DNA from: Saccharibacillus alkalitolerans
GTDB lineage: Bacteria; Bacillota; Bacilli; Paenibacillales; Paenibacillaceae
DNA length: 64,000 nt
Direction: 5' to 3'
Assembly (NCBI RefSeq): GCF_011090185.1
Contig: NZ_JAAFGS010000001.1
Coordinates: 1 to 64,000 of the forward strand
The translations under genes and the position numbers were made by a program. The stretch's first letter is position 1. Each line of letters starts with the position of its first letter. The notes beneath the pieces are model-generated. The model was not told where the DNA came from. It ran no database searches and was given only the letters and a program-made list of their open reading frames with translations. Shown piece after piece: positions 38,577-49,044 of this stretch.

Positions 38577-41216
38577 ATGAAAGCTAGTGAAATCCGCTCC
38601 AAATGGCTGCAATTTTTCGAACAGAAAGGCCATCACATCGAGCCGAGCGCACCGCTGGTGCCGCATAACGATCCGTCCCTGCTGTGGATCAACGCCGGCA
38701 TGGCGCCGCTGAAGCCTTACTTCGACGGGCGCGTGAAGCCGGAGAATCCGAGAATCGCCAACTCGCAGAAGTGCATTCGAACCAACGATATCGAAAACGT
38801 GGGCAAAACCCGCCGCCACCATACGTTTTTCGAAATGCTGGGCAACTTCTCCATCGGCGACTACTTCAAGGAAGAAGCGATCACCTGGGCCTGGGAATTC
38901 CTGACCGGTCCGCAGTGGATCGGCTTCGACCCGAACCGCATCAGCGTCACGGTATACGCCGAGGACGAAGAAGCGTTCAAGATCTGGAACGAAAAAGTCG
39001 GCCTGCCGTCCGAACGCATCATCAAGCTAGGCGACGAAAACTTCTGGGATATCGGCGAAGGCCCTTGCGGACCGTGCAGCGAAATCTTCTACGATCGCGG
39101 CGACGCTTACGGCACGCTTGACCCGAACGATCCGGAGATGTATCCGGGCGGCGAAAACGAGCGTTTCCTCGAAGTATGGAATCTGGTCTTCTCGCAGTTC
39201 AACCATAACAAGGACGGCAGCTACACGCCGCTTCCGAACAAAAACATCGATACGGGCGCGGGCCTGGAACGTCTGACTTCCATCCTGCAGGACGTCAACT
39301 CCAACTTCGATACCGATCTGTTCCAGCCGATGATTCAGCGTACGGCCCAAATGGCCGGCATCCAGTACGGCGTCAGCGAAGAGCACGACGTCGCGCTGAA
39401 GGTCATCGCCGACCACGTGCGTACGGTGACCTTCGCCGTCGGCGACGGCGTGCAGCCTTCCAACGAAGGCCGCGGCTACGTCATCCGCCGCCTGCTCCGC
39501 CGCGCGGTCCGCTACGGACGCGTCATCGGCCTCGACCGTCCGTTCCTGTACGAACTGGTGGCCACGGTCGGCGAAGTGATGGGCGTGTACTATTCGCAGA
39601 TCGTGGAAGGCCGCGAGCTGATCGAACGCGTCATTCGCCTCGAAGAAGAGCGGTTCCACAAAACGCTGTCCGACGGTCTGGCGATTCTGACCGAAACGGC
39701 CGAGCGCGCGAAAGCGGCGGGCGAGAACATGATCGGCGGCGAAGACGCGTTCAAAATGTACGACACGTACGGCTTCCCGCTCGACCTGACGGAAGACTTC
39801 GCGCTGGAGCACGGCATGACCGTCGACCGCGAAGGCTTCGAGACGGCGATGCAGGAGCAGCGCACAAGAGCGCGCGAAGCGCATAAAAAAGGCGGCGGCA
39901 TGAACATTCAGGGCGGCGCATTGTCCGAGCTGGAAGCAGACAGCGAGTTCGTCGGCTACACGGAAACGTCCGTCGAAGCGAAGATCGCCGTACTGATCAA
40001 GGACGGCGAGATCGTCGAGTCGGTCGGCGAAGGCGATTCCGCATTGGTCGTTCTCGACAAGACGCCTTTCTACGCGGAAAGCGGCGGCCAGGTCAGCGAC
40101 GTCGGCACCATTTCTTCCTTTACCGGCACGTTAAGCGTCGAAGGCCTTGTCAAAGCGCCGCGCGGCCAGCACGTGCATCAGGTGACAGTGGAATCCGGCG
40201 AACTGCATGTCGGCGACGACGTTCGCGCCAGCGTGGAGCGCGATTCCCGCGCCGCGATCGAGAAAAACCATACGGCGACCCACCTGCTGCACAAAGCGCT
40301 CAAAGAAGTGCTCGGCAGCCATGTCAATCAGGCGGGCTCGCTCGTGGAACCGCAGCGTCTGCGCTTCGACTTCTCGCACTTCGGCAGCATCACGCCGGAA
40401 GAGCTGGCGGACGTGGAGCGCCGCGTGAACGAGCAGATCTGGAAAGGCGTTAACGTCAAGATCGAATACAAAGGCATCGACGAAGCGAAAGCGATGGGCG
40501 CGATGGCGCTGTTCGGCGAAAAATACGGCGACATCGTGCGCGTGGTCGAGATCGGCGATTACAGCCTGGAGCTGTGCGGCGGCTGCCACGTCCGCAATAC
40601 GGGCGAGATCGGATTGTTCAAACTCGTGGGCGAGAGCGGCATCGGTTCCGGCGTGCGCCGGATCGAAGCGTTGACCGGGCGCGGAGCGTATCTGTACCTC
40701 GACGAGCAGCTCGATCTGCTGAAGCAGTCGGCCGCCGCGCTCAAGACGCCGGTTGCCGAAGTGCCGAAGCGGATCGAGGGACTGAACAAGCAGCTTAAGG
40801 AAGCCGAGCGCGAGATCGAATCGCTGCGCGGCAAGCTGGGCGCGATCGAAGCGGGCAAGCTGACCGACAGCGTTCGAGAAGTCGGCGGCGTGAAGGTGTT
40901 GGCCGAAGCGGTATCCGCTTCGGATATGGACGGACTGCGTTCGCTGGCCGACGAGCTGAAGGTCAAGCTGCCGGAAGCGGTGCTCGTGTTGGGCGCTTCT
41001 TCGGAAGACAAAGTCAACTTCGTCGTCGTCGTTCCGAAAGAGCTGACGGCGCGGGGGCTGCACGCCGGCAAGTTGGTCAAGGAAGCCGCAACCGTATGCG
41101 GCGGCGGCGGCGGCGGACGTCCGGATATGGCGCAGGCCGGCGGCAAGGATGCATCGAAGCTGCGGGAAGCGCTGGACAAAGCCGTCTCCGTTTTGGAACA
41201 ATCGCTGAACGCTTGA
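38577..41216 (+). CDS. alaS: Alanyl-tRNA synthetase
   Basis: Class II synthetase of 879 residues with editing. The catalytic domain includes [21 protein letters not shown]. The editing domain shows [11 protein letters not shown] and [13 protein letters not shown] (zinc/active-site residues). The C-terminal DHHA1 domain contains the glycine-rich [16 protein letters not shown]. The ATG at 38577 has CGGAGG upstream; the open frame from 38529 overlaps the T-box terminator and is not coding. ireB-ruvX genes follow in the usual Bacillus order. Confidence 0.97.
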   Translation: MKASEIRSKWLQFFEQKGHHIEPSAPLVPHNDPSLLWINAGMAPLKPYFDGRVKPENPRIANSQKCIRTNDIENVGKTRRHHTFFEMLGNFSIGDYFKEEAITWAWEFLTGPQWIGFDPNRISVTVYAEDEEAFKIWNEKVGLPSERIIKLGDENFWDIGEGPCGPCSEIFYDRGDAYGTLDPNDPEMYPGGENERFLEVWNLVFSQFNHNKDGSYTPLPNKNIDTGAGLERLTSILQDVNSNFDTDLFQPMIQRTAQMAGIQYGVSEEHDVALKVIADHVRTVTFAVGDGVQPSNEGRGYVIRRLLRRAVRYGRVIGLDRPFLYELVATVGEVMGVYYSQIVEGRELIERVIRLEEERFHKTLSDGLAILTETAERAKAAGENMIGGEDAFKMYDTYGFPLDLTEDFALEHGMTVDREGFETAMQEQRTRAREAHKKGGGMNIQGGALSELEADSEFVGYTETSVEAKIAVLIKDGEIVESVGEGDSALVVLDKTPFYAESGGQVSDVGTISSFTGTLSVEGLVKAPRGQHVHQVTVESGELHVGDDVRASVERDSRAAIEKNHTATHLLHKALKEVLGSHVNQAGSLVEPQRLRFDFSHFGSITPEELADVERRVNEQIWKGVNVKIEYKGIDEAKAMGAMALFGEKYGDIVRVVEIGDYSLELCGGCHVRNTGEIGLFKLVGESGIGSGVRRIEALTGRGAYLYLDEQLDLLKQSAAALKTPVAEVPKRIEGLNKQLKEAEREIESLRGKLGAIEAGKLTDSVREVGGVKVLAEAVSASDMDGLRSLADELKVKLPEAVLVLGASSEDKVNFVVVVPKELTARGLHAGKLVKEAATVCGGGGGGRPDMAQAGGKDASKLREALDKAVSVLEQSLNA

Positions 41217-41246
41217 TTCCGCCGATCGCGATCGCCCGATTCCCCG

Positions 41247-41276
41247 TTTCTTGATCGGGGAAAAGTGTGATATGAT
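41247..41276 (+). promoter_or_regulatory. Promoter for the ireB-ruvX unit
   Basis: An extended -10, TGATATGAT ending at 41276, is preceded at 18 bases by TTTCTT. A TTCCCCG/CGGGGAA hairpin at about 41240-41262 overlaps this region and may end the alaS transcript, though it lacks a T tract. Confidence 0.55.
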
Positions 41277-41351
41277 AGGTAGGATTCAATAATAAGGCGT
41301 CAAGGCGCGCCTCGCGCACGCGGACGCTTTGTGAAGCGAGGTGTAATCCGC

Positions 41352-41609
41352 ATGGATTCGATGGACAAGACTATGAAGTTCAATGTACAAGGAGACGAGG
41401 AAACCTCCGCCGAGGAAATCCTGCTCACAGTGTACGACGCGCTTGTCGAGAAAGAGTACAATCCGATCAATCAGATTGTAGGCTACCTGCTGTCCGGCGA
41501 TCCGGCTTACATCCCGAGACACAACAACGCGCGAAGCCTGATCCGGAAAAAGGAGCGCGACGAGCTGATCGAAGAGCTGGTCCGGTCTTATTTGTCCAAG
41601 CTTCGATAG
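41352..41609 (+). CDS. ireB: IreB family regulatory phosphoprotein
   Basis: An 85-residue protein of the IreB/YrzL (DUF965) family. In Enterococcus IreB is a substrate of the PASTA kinase IreK and affects cephalosporin resistance. [50 protein letters not shown]-type sequence and the conserved alaS-ireB-ruvX order identify it. Phosphorylated Thr residues would be near the N-terminus. Start ATG 41352 has GAGGTG eight bases upstream. Confidence 0.93.
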   Translation: MDSMDKTMKFNVQGDEETSAEEILLTVYDALVEKEYNPINQIVGYLLSGDPAYIPRHNNARSLIRKKERDELIEELVRSYLSKLR

Positions 41610-41621
41610 GAGATACGTACA

Positions 41622-42038
41622 ATGAAACTGTTGGGCCTCGATTACGGAGACCGCCGGATCGGCGTCGCCGTGAGCGACGCTTTCGGCTGGACCGCCCAAG
41701 GGATTGAAGTGGTCCAGCGCCGCGACGACGATTCGCATATGCGGCGAATCGCCGAGCTTGCGGCGCTGCACGAAGTCGAAGAAGTGGTCGTCGGTCTTCC
41801 GAAAAACATGAACGGCACGATCGGCCCGCGCGGCGAACTGTGCATCGAGTTCGCCGAATCGCTGCGGGAATTGCTGGGTCTGCCCGTTCACCTCTGGGAT
41901 GAACGTCTGACGACGGTCTCCGCCGAGCGAACGCTGCTCGAAGCCGATGTCAGCCGCAAAAAGCGCAAGCAGGTCGTCGATAAGATGGCGGCGGGCTTGA
42001 TCTTGCAAAACTATCTCGATTCCAAATCAAACCGGTGA
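41622..42038 (+). CDS. ruvX: Putative Holliday junction resolvase / pre-16S rRNA nuclease RuvX (YqgF)
   Basis: RNase H-fold nuclease of 138 residues. YqgF/RuvX trims the 5' end of 16S rRNA in E. coli and was first proposed as a RuvC-like resolvase. Conserved acidic sites are visible in LGLDYGDRRIGVAVSD, VVGLPKNMNGT and LWDERLTTVSAERTLL. AGGAGAT precedes the ATG. It sits in the ireB-ruvX-DUF1292 unit. Confidence 0.94.
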   Translation: MKLLGLDYGDRRIGVAVSDAFGWTAQGIEVVQRRDDDSHMRRIAELAALHEVEEVVVGLPKNMNGTIGPRGELCIEFAESLRELLGLPVHLWDERLTTVSAERTLLEADVSRKKRKQVVDKMAAGLILQNYLDSKSNR

Positions 42039-42051
42039 AAGGGTGACGGGC

Positions 42052-42351
42052 ATGGCAAACGATTCCCATCTCTTGGGCGAAGAACCCGAAATTATTTATA
42101 TTCCCGACGAAGAAGGTCAGGAAGAAGGCTTCGAAGTCATCATGAAATTCGAAGTGGACGGCTCAGACAGCAAATATATGATGGTCGTTCCGCTGGACTC
42201 GGATGACGAGGAAGCGGACGAAGTGTATGCGTTCCGCTACGAAGAGGACGACGACGATTTGAAGCTCTACGTGATCGAAGACGAAGCCGAATGGCAGATC
42301 GTCGAAGAGACTTTCAATACGCTGGTTGCCGAATTGGACGGGGAGGAATAG
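42052..42351 (+). CDS. DUF1292 family acidic protein
   Basis: A 99-residue strongly acidic protein of the DUF1292 (YrzB) family. EIIYIPDEEGQEEGFEVIMKF is followed by KYMMVVPLDSDDEEADEVYAFRYEEDDD and a C-terminal EDEAEWQIVEETFNTL, with no catalytic motif. Its function is unknown, but it is conserved after ruvX in Bacillales. ATG 42052 has AAAGGGTGA just upstream. Confidence 0.88.
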   Translation: MANDSHLLGEEPEIIYIPDEEGQEEGFEVIMKFEVDGSDSKYMMVVPLDSDDEEADEVYAFRYEEDDDDLKLYVIEDEAEWQIVEETFNTLVAELDGEE

Positions 42352-42356
42352 AAGCG

Positions 42357-42665
42357 ATGACGGAATTTTCCGCAAGTCAGGTCGTATACACGAACAAGCT
42401 GCAGCAGGTATACGGATTGGATGTCGAATTGATCGATGAGAATGCCGAGTCGGTCACGTACCGAATCTTGAAAGAGTTCGAAGTAGGCGGCGGCGCTTAC
42501 GCGGTTTTGCAGAACGAAAGCGCCGGAGCCGACGACGACGTGCAAATTCTCAAGATCGAAACGTCGCCGGAAGGCGAAATTCAACTGGCGACGATCGACG
42601 ACGATGACGAGTGGGAAAACGTGGCCGAACTGTTCGACGAACTCACTTTCCCGGAAGAAATGTAA
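42357..42665 (+). CDS. DUF1292-like acidic protein (second copy)
   Basis: A 102-residue acidic protein beginning five bases after the first DUF1292 gene. It has a related pattern (VTYRILKEFEVGGGAYAVLQNE, DDDVQILKIE, DDDDEWENVAELFDELTFPEEM) but low direct identity, so it looks like an old duplication. GGGAGGAATAGAAGCG precedes the ATG at 42357. Function unknown. Confidence 0.8.
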   Translation: MTEFSASQVVYTNKLQQVYGLDVELIDENAESVTYRILKEFEVGGGAYAVLQNESAGADDDVQILKIETSPEGEIQLATIDDDDEWENVAELFDELTFPEEM

Positions 42666-42785
42666 GGGAATCGGTAAGGCAAGCGGACCCGGACAGCCTG
42701 GTCCGCTTTGCCATGCGCAAAAATAAGGATGACGCATGGCGATAGGCGGCTTACCGGCCGAATATCGCCGGAGGACCGATAAAGG

Positions 42786-43862
42786 ATGTGCGCCCGAGTG
42801 ACGAAAACCAAAAAAAGATCGAAGGCTCCGCTTGTATTTTTGTTTATTTTGCTGCTGTTGATCATATCGGTTGGGGGATTCGTATACGCCTCGATGCAGC
42901 CGATGCCGGCTTCGGATCAGCCGGTCGCCTTCGAGATCCCGGAAGGAACCGGAACGGCGAAAATCGCCGACCGGCTGCAGGAGGAAGGGTTGATCCGCAG
43001 CGCTCTCCTGTACAAAGCCTATTTGAAAATGGAAAACGAAGGCACGGCCTTCAAAGCCGGTACCTACGAGCTGCTGCCCGGCTCGGATTACGAGAGCATC
43101 ACCGCCGCCCTGAACGGGAAAGAAACGGGGATTGCTCGGCGCGAATCCGTCAGAGTGACGATTCCCGAAGGCTTCACCATCAAGCAGATCGCGGATCGGC
43201 TGAGCGAGAAGGGCGGATGGGACGCCAAAAAGATCCGCGCTTTGGCACGGGAACCGGAGAAGTTCGCCGACGACCTGCCGGGGGAAATTCCGGGCGAAGT
43301 CAAACTGACTTACGCGCTGGAAGGGTATCTCTTCCCCGATACGTACGAATTCGAAACGACCGCTTCGGAAGAAGACGTGGTTCGCCGTCTGGTTCAAGAG
43401 ACTCGTAAAAAGCTGGAATCGATTTCCGACTTCGACAGCCTGTTGAAAGAGCGCGGCTTGACCGTGCACGAGCTGTTGACGGTCGCTTCCCTCGTCGAGC
43501 GAGAAGCGGTCGCCGATTCGGAACGCCAGCTGATTGCCGGCGTCATCTATAACCGGCTGGACGATCCGATGAAGCTGCAGATCGATGCGACCGTCCAGTA
43601 TGCGCTGGGCGAACAGAAGGAGCGGCTGCTGTATTCGGACCTGAAGATCGACAGTCCTTACAACACGTATAAATACGAAGGACTTCCTCCGGGACCGATC
43701 GCTTCTCCGAGCCTGAAGTCGATCGAGGCGGCCCTGCAGCCCGAAGCCTCGGATTACTTCTTCTACGTCACGAAAAAAGACGGATCCGGCGAACATTTCT
43801 TCGCCAAAACGTTTGCGGAACACGAAAAAAATATCGAGAAAAGCAAGGCCGGCGGCAAATAA
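42786..43862 (+). CDS. mltG: Endolytic murein transglycosylase MltG
   Basis: Membrane-anchored lytic transglycosylase that cuts nascent glycan strands and sets their length. It has 358 residues, with one N-terminal span (about 14-36), a LysM-like region (IPEGFTIKQIADRLSEKG) and the YceG domain with the catalytic glutamate at about E238 in ASLVERE. QIDATVQYALG, YNTYKYEGLPPGPIASPS and FYVTKKDGSGEHFF are typical. GGAGGA at 42770-42775 is 10 bases before the ATG. It is followed directly by the U32 genes. Confidence 0.95.
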   Translation: MCARVTKTKKRSKAPLVFLFILLLLIISVGGFVYASMQPMPASDQPVAFEIPEGTGTAKIADRLQEEGLIRSALLYKAYLKMENEGTAFKAGTYELLPGSDYESITAALNGKETGIARRESVRVTIPEGFTIKQIADRLSEKGGWDAKKIRALAREPEKFADDLPGEIPGEVKLTYALEGYLFPDTYEFETTASEEDVVRRLVQETRKKLESISDFDSLLKERGLTVHELLTVASLVEREAVADSERQLIAGVIYNRLDDPMKLQIDATVQYALGEQKERLLYSDLKIDSPYNTYKYEGLPPGPIASPSLKSIEAALQPEASDYFFYVTKKDGSGEHFFAKTFAEHEKNIEKSKAGGK

Positions 43863-43956
43863 TTGCGCCGGCTTATGCCGATCATGCATGAATGGGGAGC
43901 ATAGGCCGCCGGAAGGCGGATATGCCCGGACGAAGTCGAAGAAGGGAGTGGCCGTT

Positions 43957-44889
43957 TTGGGATACAGACCCGAATTGCTCGCAACATGCGGCACACTGGA
44001 TGAATTGAAGGCGCTGGCGGAAGCCGGCTGCGACGCTTTTTTGCTGGGGGAAGAGAAATACGGAATGCGCCTGCCGGGCGAATTCACGCCGGACATGATC
44101 GAGGAAGCCGTTGTCTTTGCGCATTCGCGCGGCATTAAGATTTACGCCTGCGTCAATAACTTGATGGATAACGAGAAACTGCCCGATCTGCCCGGTTATT
44201 TGGAGAAAATGGGGGAAATCGGCGTGGACGGCATCGAATTCGGCGATCCTTCCGTACTGATGCATGCGCGCCGACTGCTGCCGGGACTTCCGCTGCACTG
44301 GAACGCGGAGATGACCTCGACCAACCACGGCACGGCGAATTACTGGGGACGCCGCGGCGCGACTCGGGTCGTGCTGGCTCGCGAACTGAATATGGACGAG
44401 GTGACGGGCATGATGCCGTCGCTCGAGATCGAAGCCCAGGTGCAGGTGCACGGCATGACGAACATTTACCATTCCAAACGCAGCCTGGTGCACAGCTATA
44501 TGGCCAATCAGGGCCGACCGGTCGAAGACGATAACGTGGGGTTGTCCCGCGGATTGTATCTGATCGAAGCGGAGCGGCGCGACGAGCGCTTCCCGATCTA
44601 CGAAGATTCCAACGGCACGCATATTATGAGTTCCGGCGATATCTGCATTCTGGAAGATCTGCATCTGCTGATGGAGGCGGGCGTGCAGAGCTTCAAGATC
44701 GAAGGCATTTTGCAGAGTCCCGCATATAACGCAGCGGCGGCGCGCGCGTATCGCAGGGCGATCGACGCCTTTTCCGCGGACCCGGAAGGCTATGCGTTCG
44801 ACGAAGCCTGGCTGGACGAGATCCGCGAACTGCAGGATCCTCGCCGCGAGCTGTCGTTCGGATTCTTCTATAAAGAACAGGTGTATTGA
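43957..44889 (+). CDS. U32 peptidase-family tRNA hydroxylation protein, TrhP1/YrrN-like
   Basis: A 310-residue U32-family protein corresponding in position and length to B. subtilis YrrN (TrhP1). With YrrO it is needed for prephenate-dependent 5-hydroxylation of tRNA U34. Motifs include AGCDAFLLGEEKYGMRLPGEF, FGDPSVLMHARRL, HWNAEMTSTNHGTANYWG and VHGMTNIYHSKRSL. The cysteine cluster seen in the partner is absent here. I choose TTG 43957, eight bases after GGGAG; GTG 43948 would touch it. The upstream 94 bases after mltG have no room for the trmR methyltransferase found here in Bacillus. Confidence 0.87.
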   Translation: MGYRPELLATCGTLDELKALAEAGCDAFLLGEEKYGMRLPGEFTPDMIEEAVVFAHSRGIKIYACVNNLMDNEKLPDLPGYLEKMGEIGVDGIEFGDPSVLMHARRLLPGLPLHWNAEMTSTNHGTANYWGRRGATRVVLARELNMDEVTGMMPSLEIEAQVQVHGMTNIYHSKRSLVHSYMANQGRPVEDDNVGLSRGLYLIEAERRDERFPIYEDSNGTHIMSSGDICILEDLHLLMEAGVQSFKIEGILQSPAYNAAAARAYRRAIDAFSADPEGYAFDEAWLDEIRELQDPRRELSFGFFYKEQVY

Positions 44890-44910
44890 GAAAGGAAAGG
44901 GGATTGCATC

Positions 44911-46236
44911 GTGGAAATGACACAAACGCCGGTTCAACCGAAGCCGAAGCATAAAGGCAAACGCTACCGCCTGGACAAACCCGAACTGCTGGCGCCCGCC
45001 GGCAATCTGGAGAAATTGAAATTCGCCGTGCACTACGGGGCGGACGCGGTCTATATCGGCGGGCAAAAGTACGGCCTGCGCTCGAACGCGGACAACTTCA
45101 GTTTCGAAGAAATGAAAGAAGGCGTGGAATTCGCCAAAAAATACGGGGCAAAAGTGTTTGTCGCCACCAACATTTACGCGCATGAAGAGGACCTGGACGG
45201 CATTGCCGAGTACCTGCGCAATCTGCAGGAAGCCGGCATCGCGGCGATCATCACGGCCGACCCGATTATCGTCGAAACGGCCAAAACGGCGGCTCCTGAG
45301 ATCGAAGTCCATTTGAGCACGCAGCAGTCGACGCTCAACTGGCAGGCCGTGCAGTTTTGGAAGGAAGAAGGGCTGCCGCGGGTCGTGCTGGGCCGCGAAA
45401 CGAGCCTGGAAGAAATCGCGGAAATCAAAGCCAACGTCGATATCGAAATCGAATCGTTCGTGCACGGCGCCATGTGCTCGTCTTACTCGGGCCGCTGCGT
45501 GCTGTCGAACCACTTTACCGACCGGGATTCCAACCGCGGGGGCTGCTGCCAGTCCTGCCGCTGGAAGTACGACTTGTTCGAAAACCCGTCTCCGGGAAAC
45601 GATTGGGTATCGGAAGAGCAGCAGTTGGACGAAAATGAAGGCAATCCGCTATTCAAGCCGGAAGACAATGCGTTCACGATGGGTTCGAAGGATCTGTGCA
45701 TGCTCGGTTCCATTCCGGACCTGATCGAAGTCGGCATCGACAGCTTCAAGGTCGAAGGGCGTATGAAATCGATTCACTACGTGGCGACCGTCGTCAACGT
45801 ATACCGTCAGGCGATCGATTCGTATATGGCCGACCCGGAAAACTATGTGCTGAAACCGGAATGGATGGAGGAGCTGAACAAGGCGGCCAACCGTCCGCTG
45901 AATACCGGGTTCTTTTACGACACGCCGGATCATGAAGACCACATTTACGAGCCGGAAGAAAAAGTGGTGCCGTACGATTTCGCGGGACTCGTGCTGGATT
46001 ACGACGAAGAGACCGGAATCGCGACCATTCAGCAGCGCAATCATTTCAAACCGGGAACGGAAATTGAATTTTTCGGCCCGAACGGGACCTTCTTCAAGCA
46101 GACCGTCGGCACGATCTGGGACGAGGAAGGCAGCGAGCTTGATGCGGCGCGTCATCCGATGCAGCTTATCAAGCTCAAAGTCGATCATCCGCTGCGCTAT
46201 TTCGATATGATGCGCAAAAAGAATGTAAAGAAATAA
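44911..46236 (+). CDS. U32 peptidase-family tRNA hydroxylation protein, TrhP2/YrrO-like
   Basis: A 441-residue U32-family protein matching YrrO (TrhP2). The family core is PELLAPAGNLEKLKFAVHYGADAVYIGG, SFVHGAMCSSYSGRCVLSNHFTDRDSNRGGCCQSCRW-type cysteine cluster (four to five Cys near 190-215) and VEGRMKSIHYVATVVNVYRQAID. A C-terminal beta-barrel domain (about 340-440) follows. GTG 44911 has AAAGGGG upstream; ATG 44917 is an in-frame alternative. In Bacillus udk and greA follow, but here a terminator and a chemoreceptor gene follow. Confidence 0.9.
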   Translation: MEMTQTPVQPKPKHKGKRYRLDKPELLAPAGNLEKLKFAVHYGADAVYIGGQKYGLRSNADNFSFEEMKEGVEFAKKYGAKVFVATNIYAHEEDLDGIAEYLRNLQEAGIAAIITADPIIVETAKTAAPEIEVHLSTQQSTLNWQAVQFWKEEGLPRVVLGRETSLEEIAEIKANVDIEIESFVHGAMCSSYSGRCVLSNHFTDRDSNRGGCCQSCRWKYDLFENPSPGNDWVSEEQQLDENEGNPLFKPEDNAFTMGSKDLCMLGSIPDLIEVGIDSFKVEGRMKSIHYVATVVNVYRQAIDSYMADPENYVLKPEWMEELNKAANRPLNTGFFYDTPDHEDHIYEPEEKVVPYDFAGLVLDYDEETGIATIQQRNHFKPGTEIEFFGPNGTFFKQTVGTIWDEEGSELDAARHPMQLIKLKVDHPLRYFDMMRKKNVKK

Positions 46237-46269
46237 TAGGCCCTATTTCATCGGGTCTTAAGGCCTAAC

Positions 46270-46310
46270 GAAACCCTTCAAATCCTTCACGGAGCTGAAG
46301 GGTTTTAGTT
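46270..46310 (+). terminator. Rho-independent terminator after the U32 genes
   Basis: AAACCCTTCA (46271-46280) pairs with TGAAGGGTTT (about 46296-46305), followed by TAGTTTG, a modest T tract. The AT-rich remainder to 46502 contains GCCGATAA at 46367-46374, reminiscent of a sigma-D -10 element, but without TAAA at the proper distance. Confidence 0.7.
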
Positions 46311-46502
46311 TGATGTTAACTTTTTTAAAAAAAATGTTCATTTTGCTTTCCATTTTGCCTGCTTCGGCCGATAATAAAGTTATCCAGCATTTTGTAATTC
46401 CGGGCTTTTTCTGAGACGAAAGTAGGTACATAGACAAGTTGGAGAGCGCTTTCTCAAGGTCCGGCGTTGCAACGCTGATTCTAAAGACTGGCGGGTGGGG
46501 AC

Positions 46503-48854
46503 ATGGGCATGACGAAGGAACAAGGCGAACACGGGGAAAACCCGGTACTCGAGCCGGATGGCGGCAAAATCGAAGGAAAAGGGAAGCCTTCGCTGAAGCT
46601 GCTGAAAAAAGACAAGAAGAGCAAAAAAGTGCGCAGCAAAAAGAAAACGTTACCGAAAACGGTACCGGCTTCTTTGGGGGATGATTCCGAAGACTCGGCG
46701 CAGAGCAAAAAGTCTTTAAAGGAAAAAGCGTCACGCGCTCTGTCTCGCTTAAGGAAGAACACAGGCACGCGCAAAGATCGACCGAAACGGTCCGCGCGCC
46801 GATGGGACTCTTTGCCGGTCGGCATGCTCAAAAATTGGCGTGCTCTCGATCCGACCAAGTCGGTCGGCGTAAGGCTGTTCCTGATTTTCTTGGTCAGCAT
46901 GGTCGTCTTCGTGTCGTCGCTCGGCATTCTCTCCTACGTGAAGGCACGGGATACGATCAAGGAAAACGCGGCATCGGCGAACCAGCAGACGATCATTCAG
47001 ACTTCGCAAAAGATGGACATCATTTTGCAGCGTTATTTGGACGCTTCGACACAAATTTTCTTCAACCCGGAGATCGAAAGCGCGATTAACAACCTGCAGC
47101 GGGGCACAACCGAATTCGAACGGTTCCAGGCCGTTCGCCAAATCAATGACTCGCTCAGCAATCAGGTGAACGTGACCAGCGGACTGCAGGCCATTTACTT
47201 CCTGCCGACCGACGAAGCGTCGAACAACTTCTTCACGGCCGGCAGTCAGGTGCCGACGCCCGAAGACATTCGTGCGGCTTCCTGGTACGCCGATCTTACG
47301 GGCGGCAAGAAAAACGTAATGTGGGTTCCGACGGACGCCGCCAGGGGAAGCTATACGCTGGCCAGATTGATGTCCACAACGAACGGCAGCGGCGCCAAGT
47401 TCATCGTCGCCCTGCAGCTCAATGTCAAAACGCTGGAGGAGCAGCTGACTTCCGTGACGCTCGGCGACGGCAGTCATATCGAGTTGATCTCCGAAGACGG
47501 GACAAGCATCGCTTCGGATGTAAAAGGAACGGAAGGACAGCCGACAGCGCTTAGTTTCGCGGATCGGGAAATGCAGGACAGCGGGAAATTCGAAGCCAAG
47601 CAGTCCGGCAAAAACGTACTGGCCGCTTACAATACAATGGAAACGTCGGGCTGGAAGCTGATCGGGACCGTTCCGGTCGAATACCTGCTGTCGGGAGCTT
47701 CGGGCATCCTGACTCTTATCGTGATCTTCGTAGTGGTGGCCGTACTCGTTGCCGCAGTCATCGGCGTGTGGATTATTCGGATGATCGGTCATCCTCTGGG
47801 GCTTCTCAAAGGGCTGATGCAGGAAGGGGCGACGGGCAATCTGAGCGTACGGAGCGACTATCGCTCGAAGGACGAAATCGGCGAATTGTCGACGGCGTTT
47901 AACCGAATGATGGATCGGATCACCGATCTGATCCGCCAAACGACCGATACGGCGCAGCAGGTGCTGGACACGGCCGGCGAACTGGAAGAAGCCTCGAAGC
48001 AGACGGCGATATCGGCGCGCGAGATAGCGATCGCGACGGAAGAAATCGCCAACGGCGCTTCGAGCCTGGCGCAGGAAGCGGAGAAGAGCACCGAATTGAC
48101 CGAACGGATCGGCAGCCGGATGGAAAAAGTCGTCTCCGCCAACCTGGAAATGGACGTCTCCGCCAAGGAAGTTCAAACGGCCAGCCGCCAGGGAACGGAG
48201 CATCTGGACAAGCTGCTGACCCAGACGGGCGGCACGGAAAACATGGTCCGCTCGCTCGTGACGAGAGTCGATGCGCTGAAAGAAAGCACCGCTTCGGTCA
48301 TGAAAGTGCTTGACGTCATGCAGAACATTACGAAGCAGACCAACATTCTCTCCCTCAACGCCACGATCGAAGCAGCCCGCGCCGGCGCGGCCGGGCAAGG
48401 GTTCATGGTCGTAGCCGGCGAGATCCGGCAGTTGGCCAGCCGCTCGCGCGAATCGATCGACATGGTCGGCGAGATTACCGATAACATCCAGTCGGAGATG
48501 GAAGAGACGGTCCGTACGCTGTCGACCGTCTATCCGATGTTCCAGGATCAGGTGCATGCGGTCAAACAAACAAGCGGAATTTTCGACTCCGTACAGGAGC
48601 AGATGGAGCAGTTCTCCGGCAAGCTGGAGGGGGTAACGGCTTCCATCGGCGAACTGGGCCGCGCGCAGACGACGATGGCCGAAGCGATGGCAAGCGTCAG
48701 CGCGGTCGCCGAGCAGTCTTCCGCAACTTCCCAGGAAGTGGCTTCGCTCAGCAGCGAGCAGCAGAATGTCGGCGTGCGTCTGGTCGAGCTGTCGGCCAAG
48801 CTGAGCAACGCTTCGAACGAATTGAAGGAGTCGATTTCGAAATTCACGGTATGA
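46503..48854 (+). CDS. Methyl-accepting chemotaxis protein with long basic N-terminal extension
   Basis: Chemoreceptor of 783 residues. A 120-residue Lys/Arg-rich cytoplasmic extension precedes TM1 (about 122-146); most receptors begin with TM1. A dCache-like extracellular sensor (about 150-395), TM2 (about 400-425), HAMP (about 425-478) and the signalling coiled coil follow. Its hairpin tip is [33 protein letters not shown] (about 608-640, read in two pieces: [13 protein letters not shown] and [11 protein letters not shown]). No C-terminal receptor pentapeptide is seen. The ATG at 46503 follows a GGTGGGG site; ATG 46509 is also possible. It stands alone between terminators. Confidence 0.9.
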   Translation: MGMTKEQGEHGENPVLEPDGGKIEGKGKPSLKLLKKDKKSKKVRSKKKTLPKTVPASLGDDSEDSAQSKKSLKEKASRALSRLRKNTGTRKDRPKRSARRWDSLPVGMLKNWRALDPTKSVGVRLFLIFLVSMVVFVSSLGILSYVKARDTIKENAASANQQTIIQTSQKMDIILQRYLDASTQIFFNPEIESAINNLQRGTTEFERFQAVRQINDSLSNQVNVTSGLQAIYFLPTDEASNNFFTAGSQVPTPEDIRAASWYADLTGGKKNVMWVPTDAARGSYTLARLMSTTNGSGAKFIVALQLNVKTLEEQLTSVTLGDGSHIELISEDGTSIASDVKGTEGQPTALSFADREMQDSGKFEAKQSGKNVLAAYNTMETSGWKLIGTVPVEYLLSGASGILTLIVIFVVVAVLVAAVIGVWIIRMIGHPLGLLKGLMQEGATGNLSVRSDYRSKDEIGELSTAFNRMMDRITDLIRQTTDTAQQVLDTAGELEEASKQTAISAREIAIATEEIANGASSLAQEAEKSTELTERIGSRMEKVVSANLEMDVSAKEVQTASRQGTEHLDKLLTQTGGTENMVRSLVTRVDALKESTASVMKVLDVMQNITKQTNILSLNATIEAARAGAAGQGFMVVAGEIRQLASRSRESIDMVGEITDNIQSEMEETVRTLSTVYPMFQDQVHAVKQTSGIFDSVQEQMEQFSGKLEGVTASIGELGRAQTTMAEAMASVSAVAEQSSATSQEVASLSSEQQNVGVRLVELSAKLSNASNELKESISKFTV

Positions 48855-48972
48855 TCAAACGTGCTGAGGTTCCGGGTGAAATCCGTTCCGATTACAAAGG
48901 CGAACGCTATCGCTTCTTCACGGACTTCACCCTCCACCTTCCCCATTTGGCGGGTAGGAGAGGGGAAAGCAT

Positions 48973-49010
48973 AAAAAGAGCTTCGGACCGAGGTCCGAAG
49001 CTCTTTTTGA
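48973..49010. terminator. Bidirectional terminator between chemoreceptor and catalase genes
   Basis: AAAAAGAGCTTCGGAC and its exact complement surround a CGAG loop, giving an A tract on one side and TTTTT on the other, so it works for both convergent genes. Confidence 0.93.
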
Positions 49011-49044
49011 TGTGGAAAATAAAAACTTTTTGACAAAACTCGGC

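Noticed and set aside
46367-46374. Sigma-D (flagellar) promoter before the chemoreceptor gene
   Set aside because: GCCGATAA resembles the -10 element, but no TAAA lies 14-16 bases upstream and it is 130 bases from the start codon.
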